From Pohlia nutans (lineage: Eukaryota > Streptophyta > Bryopsida > Bryales > Mniaceae): a stretch of 64,000 nucleotides of DNA. Where the stretch lies: assembly GCA_022496805.1 (NCBI GenBank), contig CM040100.1, positions 27,667,431-27,731,430 of the forward strand, given 5' to 3'. Position 1 is the stretch's first letter. The number at the start of each line of letters is the position of its first letter. Made by a program: the position numbers and the translations under genes. Shown one piece after another: positions 10,542 to 22,216 of this stretch. The notes beneath the pieces were generated by a model. The model was given only the letters and a program-made list of their open reading frames with translations, searched no databases and was not told the origin of the DNA.

Positions 10542-12515
10542 ATGGCCCGGCGCCACACTTGCTCTGCAGGACCACCTCCCGAGTTCGACCTCGATGCCTT
10601 CACAACTTCCAATGCACGCATCCACCGCAACATACAAGAACTTTTGCCTTCACAAGTGCAGCACCACAACCGAGCCCCATCAACGGCCACTCACCAACTG
10701 AGACGTCCGTAGCCTCTACTCACGGCGGACGAATTACCAACGCCCCGGGAACATCAAACCGTACGACATCTCCACTCTTCCACCTGGCAGCGCCCTTCTT
10801 CCGACTCGGTACTACACAATCCGCCACCTACCAGGGACGATGTACTATTGACGGATGAAGAATACGAACGGTTTCGTTCCCAGGCATTCCTTCAATCCTC
10901 GGCGATCTAAGAACGACTCCAACAACTACCACACGAGGACGCAACTGATCAAGAACTCCTTGCTGCCCTCGAACCACCACCCCAACTGGACTTCGAGTTG
11001 GCCACGTCTCGGTTACACCTTCCACATTTACGTTTACGCCAGTTCCGACAAGATCACGGACATGCGCCGTCCATACATCATACGGTGAGACCGCAACCAA
11101 ACCCAGGACATCAATACCCAGTGCAGCAACAATTTTTTGGATTTCATCCTCCACACCAACACCATCAGGTTCGTCCCAAACCCCCTATTCGATTTTGCAC
11201 ATTCTGTGGACATACCGATCATCCATCCATTTCCTGTCCGTACAACTACCCACAACCTCAACGCATTGTGGCTCCGGTAGTACCAACTCCAACCTACCAA
11301 CCTCTCGGCGAAGCGAGCGCTCCCAATCCGCCAGCCGGCCGCCGTACTGCTCCTACCGCTCAAAAAGCAGTACCTTATCCCAAATACAAAACCGGTAAGT
11401 GTCCCGAAACGCATTGCCATAAATTTGAATCTACTATCAGACTAAATGGCGAAAACGAAACCATGGTACAACTCGAATTATTCAGTAATACGCTTATGGA
11501 GAAAGAGTCAAACTAGTTTGCCTATCATAGAAAGATACATCCAATTAATACATTGCAGGAGGTCTTTACCGCATTCAAAAGGCGTTACCGCACCATCAAG
11601 ACGGACGACCAAACTTACATCCAATTTCGAACCATCAACCAACTACCAAATGAGTCTGTCGATGACTACGCCGAACGCCTTCAGCAACTGGCAGAAAATC
11701 TAACCATGCCGCCGGATGATATGTTCATGCTGAGCAATTTCCGAGCCGGCTTATTGGAATACTTGCAGGTAGCCACGGTAGGGCTTCAATGCCAAACATT
11801 TTCCGAAGCAGTGGACTCGGCACGCACTGCGGAAGAAGGTTTACCCAAACCTCGGCAACCAATTCCTTCATCCACCAGTACCGGAGATAATCCACGGCGT
11901 AACCTCAAATGTACCGGATGCGGACAAATGGGACACGAATGGACGACATGCTACCGGAATCCGGCAAGCGATTACGGGAAGAAAGCTGAGACGGTCTCGG
12001 TACATCAAATTCAAACCCAACCAACATCGACACCAATAAGTACCGATAACCGCCGTAATTCTCGTATTGGCACTCCGGTACAATGGTACCCGTGCAATGT
12101 ATGCGGCTCGCTAGAGCACTTGGGACGTCGATGCCCACTCTTACTAGATGATGATGTCAAAAATGCCATACAAAAGAAACTACCCCAAAACTCTGGATCC
12201 TCGGTAGTCATTACCGATGTACATACAGTTGACGTTTCCCACGTCGGACCCCGCACCCGGAGTCAAACCCACCGTCAGGACCCAGCCGTACCGGATGACA
12301 CCACGTACTACCGAAGTACCCCACACCACCGACACTTTCGACTAGCAAGCGGAAGAGAAACTACGGGAAGAAATGATACAAATTGTACGAGATCTGCAAG
12401 ACCTCTCTCCGTTGGAACCGGCCACACCACGCATCCATCCGACCCCTCTAGGTACCGACATGGACATCTGCGACAACATCCTTCAACAGATCGAATTACA
12501 AACAATACAGGTTAG
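10542..12515 (+). pseudogene. gag: Retrotransposon gag region with three in-frame stops
   Basis: A single reading frame begins at ATG 10,542 and is interrupted by TAG (10,710), TAA (10,908) and TAG (11,514), but otherwise stays coherent. The C-terminal half contains a capsid-like segment (about 11,560-11,830) and two zinc-knuckle-like motifs, CTGCGQMGHEWTTC (about 11,910) and CNVCGSLEHLGRRC (about 12,095). An additional CTFCGHTDH motif lies near 11,200. The product would be the structural polyprotein of the virus-like particle. The frame overlaps the start of pol at 12,373. Confidence 0.8.
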
Positions 12516-15500
12516 TCTCAAAAACCTTATGGCTATTGCTCCCAATATTACCGAACACATCCACCGCTGCCTTGGACAGAAAGCTACTTCATTCATTCTG
12601 GTGCCAGAGACGACCACAGTAGCAGTCTATTCGGTAGTAGCTGTTGACCGCCACATGCCCATTATTTCAGTGAAAATTGGCAACCACCAGTTACATGACG
12701 TTTTGCTGGATGGCGGATCCGGGGTAAATGTCATCATCGAAACCAAACGACACCGACTTGGACTACCGACCCCAACACCGGCACCTTTTAAATTAAGGAT
12801 GGCCGATAGCTCCCTGGTTCAACCGCTTGGATTGCTCAGAGATATAAAGATCTTCATTCACGGTATTCCCTACATCATTATCCTCACAGTCATTTCTTGT
12901 AAAGATGTCAATTCAGCGTATACGCTATTACTCGGTAGACCGTGGCTCCGGGATGCTAGGGTAGTCCACGACTGGGCTAACGACCATATACAAATCATGG
13001 GAAATGGTGCCATCCGCACAGTTTGGATCAACCGTGAATTAGGCTTCAAAGCCACGACTCCTGACGCACTAGTATGCTACAATTACGTGGAGGGCCTCAC
13101 CGATGAAGAAGAAGTCATCCTGCTTGAAGCAAAGGAGTTCCTCCATCCAATTGGAACATTGGCCATTGACGACATCTGCCAGGTAAGCACTACCGATCTC
13201 ACCTTCCCGGTCATAACTCATACAAAAGGTAGCATGCCGGTCGATGAAGTACCGATCTGGGAAAAGGTAAAAACCATTTCCGTAGCAAAATGGTCTCAAA
13301 CAGAAGAAGATCAGCTCCGAGACCTCAACCTCAGTACTGCTACCGAACCCAACATCATCCGCATCAGCACTACCGTACCAGATTCCCTCCTTCCCAAGGC
13401 AGAAGAGTTATTTCACGCCTTCAAAGATGTCTTTGCGTGGTCGTACCATGACTTGCGTGGAATTCCAGAGCATATCGCACAACACAAGATCGAACTCGAC
13501 ACCAGCATCCCTCCGATACATCAGGTACGTTACCGAATGAATCCCAACTACGCAACAACTGTCAAAAATGGCCTTGACAAACTTTTACATACCGGATTTA
13601 TCGAACCAGTCAACCACGCTACTTGGTTGTCACCAATCGTGGTAGTACCGAAGAAAAACGGCAAACTCCGAATTTACGTGGACTTCAGGCGTCTCAACAA
13701 AGCAACCAAGAAGGATCCGTACCCGTTACCTTTTACCGACGAGGTACTCGACTCAGTCGCAAGACACGAAATGTACTCCTTCCTCGATGGATTCTCCGGT
13801 TATCACCAGATCAAGATTGCACCGGAAGACCGATACAAGACGGCGTTTATTACCGACTGGGGTGCCTTTGTCTGGGTCGTGATGCCATTCGGCTTGAAGA
13901 ACGCCCCTCCGACATTTCAGCGCGCCATCAACCAAGCATTCAAAGAATATCTCGGTGATTTCATGAAACTCTTCCTCGACGATTTAAGCGTCTATAGTAC
14001 TACCGCGACGCACCTTGACAAACTCCGAAAGTGTTTCACGAAATGTCGCAAATTCGGTATTAGTCTTAACCCCGAAAATTGTTGTTTCTTAGTTCGATCC
14101 GGCGTCATTCTTGGTTATGTAGTATCGTCCGAAGGCAAGTTTTCCGACGTCAAGAAGATTGAGGCTCTAGTCACAATGCCTCGTCCCCGCAACATCAAAG
14201 ACATTCAAGTATTCAACAGATTAGCGCAATTCAACAGATGTTTCATCCGCGACTACGCAAGAATCATGGCGCCAATCATTAGAGTTACTCGAAAAGATGA
14301 AACATTTACTTGGACTACCGAATGCGGCCAGGCCTTTACCGAGATCAAAAAGCGTTACGTCAACGCTCCCATCCTCATCGCCGTCAATTGGAAGCTGGAA
14401 TTTCACATGCATACGTTTATGATATTGCGGTAGGAGCTATGCTTGCTCAGAACCCTACCGAAAAAATCGAACAACCAATCGTCTACGCATCACGATTACT
14501 GAGCCGAGTCGAAAAGAATTATACGACTACCGAGCGCGAAGCCTTGGCGATGGTATATGCCATCAACAAATTTCGGCACTATCTCCTCGGTAACAAGTTC
14601 GTTTTTTACGTAGACCACATGGCCTTCATATATTTGGTAAACAAGACTCAGGTCTTAGGACGCATTGCTCGATAGTTCCTATTATTTCTAGAGTTTGATT
14701 TTACAGTCATTTACAAACCGGGCAAGACACGCGGTATTGCCGACGCACTCTCTCGCACCACGGTAGCCGAACCGGCCACCAGAATTACCGATGCACCTTT
14801 TGACGCCCAGCTGTTCAGCGTACACCCGGAGTGGCTCACTACCGTCCACGACTACCTCAAGACAGGAACCTTTCCTTCCGACTGGAGTACCGAGCGCACA
14901 AAAAGGTTAGCATACCGAGCCTTTCCATCCCAGTTAGTCAATGACACCTTGTACCGACAAAGCAAAGATTTCTCCTTACAAAAAGTCATCTCCGGTGATC
15001 AAATCCCATTGATTATTCGGAAGCTCCATCACGGCAGTTCCGGAGGTTTTTTCTCTACCGAGATTTCCACTCGGAAAATCCTCGATGCAAGCTACTGGTG
15101 GCCGTCTCTACACAAAGACGTTTTTGAATACTGTCACAGTTGCGATGAGTGTCAGCGAGTCGGCGGCCTCAAGAAAGCCGTCACCGGTAAATTACTTACC
15201 ATCTTACCGACGGAACCTTTTATGAAATGGGGACTTGATTTTGTGGGCCCTCTCAAACACACACTCATAGGGAATCGGTTCATGTTGGTGGCCACCGACT
15301 ACGCCACCAAATGGGTCGAGGCGGTAGCACTCCGAGACAACACAGCCAAGGATACGGCAAAATTCTTGTATGACAACATCCTCACCCGTTTTGGCTGTCC
15401 TCTCCATTTCGTCAGCGACCAAGGCATACATTTCAACAACAAAGTCATCTACGCCCTTATGGAGCACTTCCTACTGCGCCACACAACATCCACCACGTAC

Positions 15501-16298
15501 TATCCTCAAGGCAATGGACAAACCGAATCCACCAACAAAGTGATCGTCCAACTCCTCCAGAAATTGGTTAATCACAACAGAACGGACTGGGACCGACAGC
15601 TACCGACGGTCTTATTCGCCTACTGCACCGCCTTCAAGATCAGTACTGGCCATACACCGTTCCAACTTTTGTACGACATCATCCCTTTAATGCCTACCGA
15701 GTACTTGGTACCGACCAAGAATACACCAACCAACACTACACCTCATTGCGTCCTCGCAGCCCGCACCGCCGATTTGGAGCGATTGGACGAATCACGATAC
15801 CGAGCCCTCGAGACTCAAGGGATATCACAATGGAACCGCGCACAATGGGCCAACACCTCGAGCCCGACACATCAATTCCGCCTTGGCGACTCGGTACTTT
15901 GGTACCCCAAAGGTGCCAATATCCAACCCGGTAAGCTAAAAAACAAGTGGTTTGGCCCTTATAGAGTCCAATATCCATTGCCCAACAACACGGTACTACT
16001 CATCGCCATCGATAAATTCGATCCAGATCCCATTATCGTCAACATTAACAAGCTCAAACCTTACCGGTTTCTCAATGACGACCAGCTCCTTCAAGCAGAA
16101 CGGACAGCTCTCGACAAAAGTGCTATTCTTCTCCAACCGGACAATCAAGATGCGGACGAGGACAAGGACGAGATCGAGGAGATTCCCGCCAACACCAACT
16201 TCATCGCGGTGGAAATTTTCAATCAACTCACAGTCTCGACTCGTGTTACAGAACCAACCCTAGCTATCGAACCGAAGCTATCATCGACCCGGAACTGA
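12373..16298 (+). pseudogene. pol: Retrotransposon pol (protease, RT, RNase H, integrase), frameshifted
   Basis: The first frame (12,373-14,433) has a protease motif LLDGGSGVN (about 12,707) and reverse transcriptase with FLDDLSVY as the YxDD box (about 13,974). Near 14,415-14,433 the frame shifts at the start of RNase H, where the usual first catalytic Asp region is damaged. RNase H continues as YDIAVGAMLAQ in the next frame, with a TAG at 14,673. Integrase follows: a zinc-binding region in which the second His position reads GGFF instead of GGHF, CDECQ, and core residues in WGLDFVGP, SDQG and NGQTE. It ends at 16,298. The product is therefore inactive from this copy. Confidence 0.9.
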
Positions 16299-16834
16299 AC
16301 ACCGACCCCGGTACTGACCCCAGCTATTGCCCCAAAGCACATGGCACAATATCTGCCAACAGGACAGCAACTACCCAACGTTCCGCCCGCGTCGGTACCA
16401 CCTCAGCAAACCTCGCACCTCCACCCGATAGATTCGGTAGATTCCAACCCCGCCGCGCCGCCACCCTACCTACTCTCCCAACCTAGAATACGCGCACCCA
16501 CTACTTCTCTCTTCAATTCACCATCACCTCCATTCATTTCATTCCTCCCCCCCCTTTACTATTTATCCTCTCCCCACCATGCCGCCTTCCGCTGCCACGG
16601 TTCTATCCCCTTCCTGGTTAGTTCTCCATCTCCGCCCCCCTTCTCCATCTCCCTTAGTTCTTTCCCGGCATTCACGGCCGGTAGCTACTGTTCTCTGACA
16701 CTCTTGTCACCGAAACTCTCGACTGAGGCGAATAGCGCGGATTAGAATTTGATCTTCCTCTAGCCTGTTAGCCGTACCTCCTTCTTCCTTCCGTAAGAGA
16801 CAGCGAGGACTTCTCCGTGTGCGTTTTTTGCAGA

Positions 16835-18717
16835 ATGAGAGGTCAAAAGAAGACCCCCGCAGACAGCAGACGCCCGACCGCCAACACTTCGCGAAGCTGT
16901 CCGGTAGGCGACTCCTAGAGGGATATCATTTGCCATCCACAGAACCACATGGTCGCGTGCAGGGAGTACGCCGCCGAAAACCAAGCCGAACGCAATTGGA
17001 TTCATCGCGTCGGCCTCGAAGCATTCCTCAACCTACCGTGGGATCGCACGCCCATCCGAACCGATGTCGTAGAGAACTTCATCAATACCGCACACAGTAT
17101 TGCCCACTCCTCGATCATCGGCGAAGCTTACGGCAAGCTCTACATCATCACCCCGGCAGACACTACCGCCATACTCCGCCTACCGACCGGCACGACGACA
17201 ACGATCAACGACAGCCGAAACCAAGTAACGTACGACTACTGGGCCAACGGTACCGGATCACTCCTCTCCTACAGGATCAAGATCGACGGATGGAGCGTCT
17301 CCCAAGGCTCGGTGGAATTACGGCATCGGAAGTACGATATCTTGCAGGGTATCTACTTCAAAAAGAAGCAGACGTATACATCACACCACTGCCTTCTACA
17401 AATCCTCACGGTAGACGACCTCAGCGCCAACGGTACCGAGACCTGGAATTGGGCCAACTTTATGCTTGAATAGCTTCAAAAAGAGGTCCACTCAATACGC
17501 TCCGGACGCTCCCCGCAATGTTACTCGGCCGAAGTATGGGACATGCTCCTCCGGGCATTAGAACCGCACACTTCCGCCGACCTTGCCACAACAATTCCCA
17601 TACCGGACACGACTCTACTTCCCTCGACACGTCGCCCGGGCCTAGCACATCGGTTCTCGTCCAGCAAATGGCAGTCTTCACTGCCCCTACTGAACACAAC
17701 ACCGACATGGGGATCGCATCACGACTCCGAAGCAGTCAGCACCAGGCCTCCACTTCCCTAAAAAGGAAGGGACGACTGCAGAATTTAGCTGACGCCTTAC
17801 AAGAGTTTGGTAGAGGCTCGCCGCGCCCCCGATGCAAGGAGCCAGGCAAGCACGGCGGGGATTCATCCTCCACCCTCTCCCCATCTCGGCATACCCCGAC
17901 ACCACCGATTCCGTCCCCGCCACCACCAGGGAATACTAAGACGAGCCCTAAGTGCCAGTTCGTTGGCGAAAATCTACCGGGGTTCGCACCGGCTTGGACA
18001 CAGCCATTGTTTCCACCACTACCACCCCAACGTATGAGTCCTACCGGATTACCTTGCACTACAGGTATACAAGTTCCTCCAGAGTTTGCACCACCATTGC
18101 CATCCTCCACTCCTCCGACGACTCGACTACCGGACACAGCACTACCGGCGAATCTTCCCGACCCACCTCGCAACCTCGAGCAGAATGTAAGTTTTCTACG
18201 CCGCACAGCAGGTAGCTTCTCACAGGTACTGACCGAGGTGGAGACTCAAGTTCACGACCTCACCATCAAATCCAACCATGCAACCCACCAACGCCAACTC
18301 GACCACGCACAAACTCGGATTACCGAGTTAGAGGGGCAACTCGCCACCGTTACAGCAACAACTCGTCAGCACACAACCTACCTCACCCGGATTCAGAGCG
18401 GACGCGAACGATTCCGCATCGACTTGGAGGCCGCTACCTCCCGACTTCAAGCCCAACAAATCACCTTGACCGCCGTTACCGAGGACCGCGATCAACTCAA
18501 TACTGAGAAGGCCCGGGACAAGAGCACCATCGACTCCCTCCGGCAATCACTCCAGATCGAGAATGCCAGCAACGCAACCCTTTCGACAGAACTGCAGGCC
18601 ATGACTACCGAGCTCGAGTCGACCAGGGACCACGAGCAGCAATATGCGATAGCACTCGACAATACCTACAAGATGCTTCAACGGTACCGCGAGGCCCATC
18701 CGAATTTCGACGAATGA
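16835..18717 (+). pseudogene. Extra open region between pol and 3' LTR, coiled-coil C-terminus
   Basis: A frame beginning with ATG 16,835 carries a basic N-terminus, a TAG near 16,916, then a ~175-codon open stretch (16,949-17,473), and continues past another stop to about 17,600. The reading then moves to a second frame open to 18,717. That second part has a Pro/Ser-rich linker (about 17,880-18,180) and a long coiled coil (about 18,190-18,700; heptads with TRITELEGQLATVTATTRQ). I do not recognise the family. Its position resembles the third ORFs found downstream of pol in some plant Ty3/gypsy elements. Confidence 0.6.
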
Positions 18718-19065
18718 GCTCCATCCCCGAACCGATCCACTGGCACCAACATTATCGAACCTCAGGTACCGACGCCCTGAGGATCCATCCAGGCCCCTCC
18801 CTTAGCATCCGAAGGATTCGACTTCTTGTTCGACTGATTATACGATAGTCAACTCCTCAGCCCCCCGGCAGTCCAGCAAGGTAATGTTCCCCCGCCATCT
18901 AGAGACACCCCAAGCGGACCGCGCCACAATGCTCCAGCTACCGAGCAGCATACTGAGTCCGAGGAGGATATCCCATTGATACGCCGTTCAACACCGCGTA
19001 TTCAGGCCGCTACCGCGAACTAGGATCCCTCATATACTTTTACAAGTCCCAAGTGTGAACTTGGC

Positions 19066-19080
19066 TTAGGGGGTGGATAG
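19066..19080 (+). other. Polypurine tract next to the 3' LTR
   Basis: TTAGGGGGTGGATAG directly precedes the LTR, the expected plus-strand primer position. Confidence 0.7.
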
Positions 19081-19491
19081 TGTTAACCGTAAATTAGGAG
19101 CTACCTGTAGGTCTACCGGTCTGAGTTTTACCCCGGTAATTTTCCAAGTTACCCCAGCAAGTAGATCTGGGAAATACTTTTTACCGATTTGACCTAACCG
19201 TCAGATCTGGTTGTACTATGGTATAAAAGCAATAGAACCAAGCTCATTGGCACACCACATTCTCCAGGATATTTGATTATTTTGTTAAAGTCTCTTCCTC
19301 TGTTTTTGTGTCTACCGAGCAGCTTTTGTTCATATTTCTGCTATTTGATTAGCTCACAGTTTCCCTAACTTGTAATTACTGAGTTAGTTCTAGTATTGTC
19401 ATACTGAATTCCGTTTTACTTCTTCTCCTCGGTAGCTAATATATCCTCCGGTAGTGATTACCGAGTAGTTATTCACAAGGAGGAGCTACCA
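19081..19491 (+). repeat. 3' LTR (411 bp)
   Basis: Same length as the 5' LTR, with TATAAAAG at 19,222-19,229, ending GCTACCA before GGCTG. Confidence 0.95.
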
Positions 19492-19815
19492 GGCTGTGAG
19501 CTGTTTTTTTAATTTTTCAATGGACTTTGGATGTTATTAGCGATGTAAAAAAATACTTTTTCCCAAATTTCTTTTGACCTCCATCATGTATGCACTTTTT
19601 TGTATCTTGAATTTTTTTTTTAAACTTTGAATTTTTGTTTTTTTTGCCAAAATTGGGAAGGTTGTGAGCTGTTATATTTTTTTGCACACTTTGGATATTT
19701 ATAACAATGTCAAAGAAATCTTCTTTTCCAAAAAATTGTTTGCACTACATCATACAAGATTTTTTTTTCTATGTCTACAAAAAACTTCAAAAAAAAGTAT
19801 TTTTTGAAAAGTTGC
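19492..19815. repeat. ~168-bp tandem repeat, two copies right of the retrotransposon
   Basis: Copies begin GGCTGTGAGCTG (19,492) and GGTTGTGAGCTG (19,660). Both continue with T-rich tracts, a CACTTTGGAT-like or GGACTTTGGAT motif and CATCATxxAxG. With the left flank at 9790-9936 this makes about three copies of a satellite-like array that the retrotransposon split. Confidence 0.7.
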
Positions 19816-20974
19816 TCATATTGAGTTCAAAGAAAGTCTAATTTTAAACTCAATTTAACCCGTAATGCTTTGCAAGATCATATCTTGGTTGATGCCCCCT
19901 TTTATGAACTGCCCGGGACTAAAATATTAAAAATTTGTTTAATTATAATCATTTTCTAATTTGAAATCTATAGAAGGTTAGATTAGAATGCCAAAGCCTC
20001 ACACAAACACTTGGAATGCATAGGAAAGAGATGATCTTTACTCATGGGCTGCCCCTCTTAAGTAGCACACCCAAGGGAGTCCCCTTGGCAAACCATATGG
20101 GACATCAGCCCATACTCCACTCCTAGTACACTAGGATCAGCCCATATCACTTGGGAGACCCAATTCTCATTACTTCTAACTAGTACCACTTCTCTAGTTG
20201 CAAGTCTAGCTCATTCGCATCATCTACTCTAGCTAATGCGCATGGCTATGAGCAACTTCAGCCCACGCAATCATCCTACTTCAACAAAATCAAGTATACT
20301 TTGATTCCAATTTGAATTATGCCAATCCAAGTTAAACTCCACCTAGGGGAACTTTCAAAAACACAACACCTCTACATTGTCTTGTGTTACAAATTTTATT
20401 ATTTTCGAAAATTAATGTTGTTCATTTTAGTACATCTTTTTTGTTTTGCTTCTATGATGAAAAGTAAAATTACAACCAATAATACCAAATTTTGAATTCT
20501 AAAAATATAAAATATAATTTTATTGAATTTTTAACATTAATTGCTTCTAAATTCTATAAATGGAGATCTTAAAATATTTTGGAAAATTATACTGTAAAGA
20601 TATTTTAAGAATATTCTATAAATATTCCAAAAAGATTCCAAAATAATATAATTTTTTGAATAGATGACAAAAGATTCCAAATTTTTCATTTTACAATATT
20701 AAAATATCTTTGATGTTTTCCCTATTTATTATATTACCTCATTAAATCTATTGTTTTACAACATTAGAATTATTTTTTTGTTCAAAACTATGACACTTGA
20801 AATAAGTAGTATAATGTTATATTATTATATAATATTGTTATGTTCTCTTTATATATATATAATTAACTACATTATTATATACAATGAACTTGTTGACTCT
20901 ATTTTCAAAGAATTAATTTAAGATTCGTATTTTTAAATCTTATTTTCAATGCTTTTCCAAAATTGCCACTTTAT
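19816..20974. other. AT-rich intergenic DNA with a MITE relic
   Basis: Most of this stretch is AT-rich with no gene. About 20,305-20,580 is a diverged copy of 9058-9350 within the piggyBac-like MITE (shared GTTAAACTCCAC, ATTGTCTT and AATTGCTTCTAAATT-type tracts), without recognisable ends. TTAACCCGTAA at 19,855 might be a decayed terminus. Confidence 0.5.
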
Positions 20975-22090
20975 AATGCACTTTTCAACATTTTTAAAAT
21001 CCATAAAACACACAATTCGCTATTTACGCACTTGGCCATATAATCATGCACTTGGTCCCCAAGCGCATAATATATTTTTTTTTAACTTTTTTTTTAAAAA
21101 CACGAGGATTATTGTCTTTGTTCAATCCCTTACATTGTAAACAAATAATTATTTTAATTATTTTTTATTCTTATCTTTATCTTTTCTTTTATCTTTTCTT
21201 TTTTATCTTGATTTCTTTTTTGTCTTCTTTCTTGTCTACTTTCTTGTCTCCCTCTTGTCTTTCTTTTTGTCTTTCTTTTGTCTTCCTTTTTGTCTTCCTT
21301 GTCTTTTTTCTCTTCTACTTCTTCTTCAGTTGTGGTTGCTGAACCCTAAACAATGGGAGCAAACCCAAAAACAAAACACAAAAAAAAAAAAAAAAAAAAA
21401 AAAAAAACTTTTTTATTTTATTTTTAAGGTTGGCCATGGGGTGCTGCTGAACCCTAAATGGCGGCCGCCCAAGAAATTATTTTTTTTTTTTTTTAATTTT
21501 TTTTAATTTTTTTGTTGAAAATTTTCTATTTTTAGCCGCTGCGGTGCGCGGCCGCGCACCCTAAGACCCTCCCATCTCCCTCATTTCCATCTTCATCTCC
21601 CTCTTTTCCATCTTCATCTCCCTCTTTTCCATCTTCATCTCCCTCTTCATCTCCCTTTCCATCTTCATCTCCTTCTCTATGTTCATCTCCTCTCTATCTC
21701 CCTACCCTCTCCTCATATATATAGGGGAGAGGAGAGGGTCTTTCCCATTCACTCTCCCACTCCCTCTCCCTCCCTCGGGGCTATTGGCTCAGCAGAAGAG
21801 CATCGGCGCCTCTCCTACCTGGCCCGCCCTTTCTGCTGGTCCATGCCCTTCCTCCTGAATCCGCCCCCGCCTCCGTTCCCGTCGTCCGTTCCTACTGCTG
21901 TTCCCGCTCCCCTCGAGATACCCGCCTAGCCGGAGAGGCCCGCCCCCGAGACCTGCATATGCACCCTGTTCTCTTCTTCTGCAGCTCAACTGTAAGGGAC
22001 TGGGAGCAATTCGCCCCTCCCCTCTCCAAGTCCGCCAACTCCAATAGTACTGTACACCTCTCACTCCCTCTCAAAGTGCCCCACATTTAT
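20975..22090 (+). repeat. Left long terminal inverted repeat of the MULE
   Basis: Includes CAATTCGCTATTTACGCA near 21,013, a poly-A/T block, two CCCTAAA telomere-like heptamers, and a local array of CTCCCTCTTTTCCATCTTCAT units (about 21,570-21,690). The right arm lacks that array, so the left arm has expanded. Confidence 0.8.
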
Positions 22091-22216
22091 TTTGTGCTCC
22101 AACTTCTCTTTGATTTATTTGTTTTATCAACTTCTTTATGTTGTTTAGGGTTTTTTCTCCAACTTTCCACATTAGTCTTGTTTTATTATTTTAGTACATT
22201 TAGGGTTTAGGGGTCC

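Larger units (their letters stand above)
9937..19491 (+). mobile_element. Ty3/gypsy LTR retrotransposon, full length but degenerate (9,555 bp)
   Basis: Two 411-bp LTRs bound the element, which is flanked by a 5-bp target duplication GGCTG (9932-9936 and 19,492-19,496). The internal order is gag, protease, reverse transcriptase, RNase H, integrase, which is the Ty3/gypsy order. A further open region then precedes the 3' LTR. The LTRs differ at about 25 of 411 positions by eye (about 6%), so the insertion is not recent, in line with several in-frame stops and frameshifts. No chromodomain is evident after the integrase. The coding strand is rich in TACCG/CCGGTA compared with the AT-rich flanks. 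Confidence 0.95.

Noticed and set aside
10559..11154. Separate genes in the retrotransposon leader on both strands
   Set aside because: They are shadow frames of gag, which runs coherently in another frame apart from stops.
21046..21342. Long hydrophobic open frame resembling a membrane protein
   Set aside because: It is a translation of the CT/T-rich tract in the MULE terminal repeat, and the mirrored tract in the right arm gives the same artefact.
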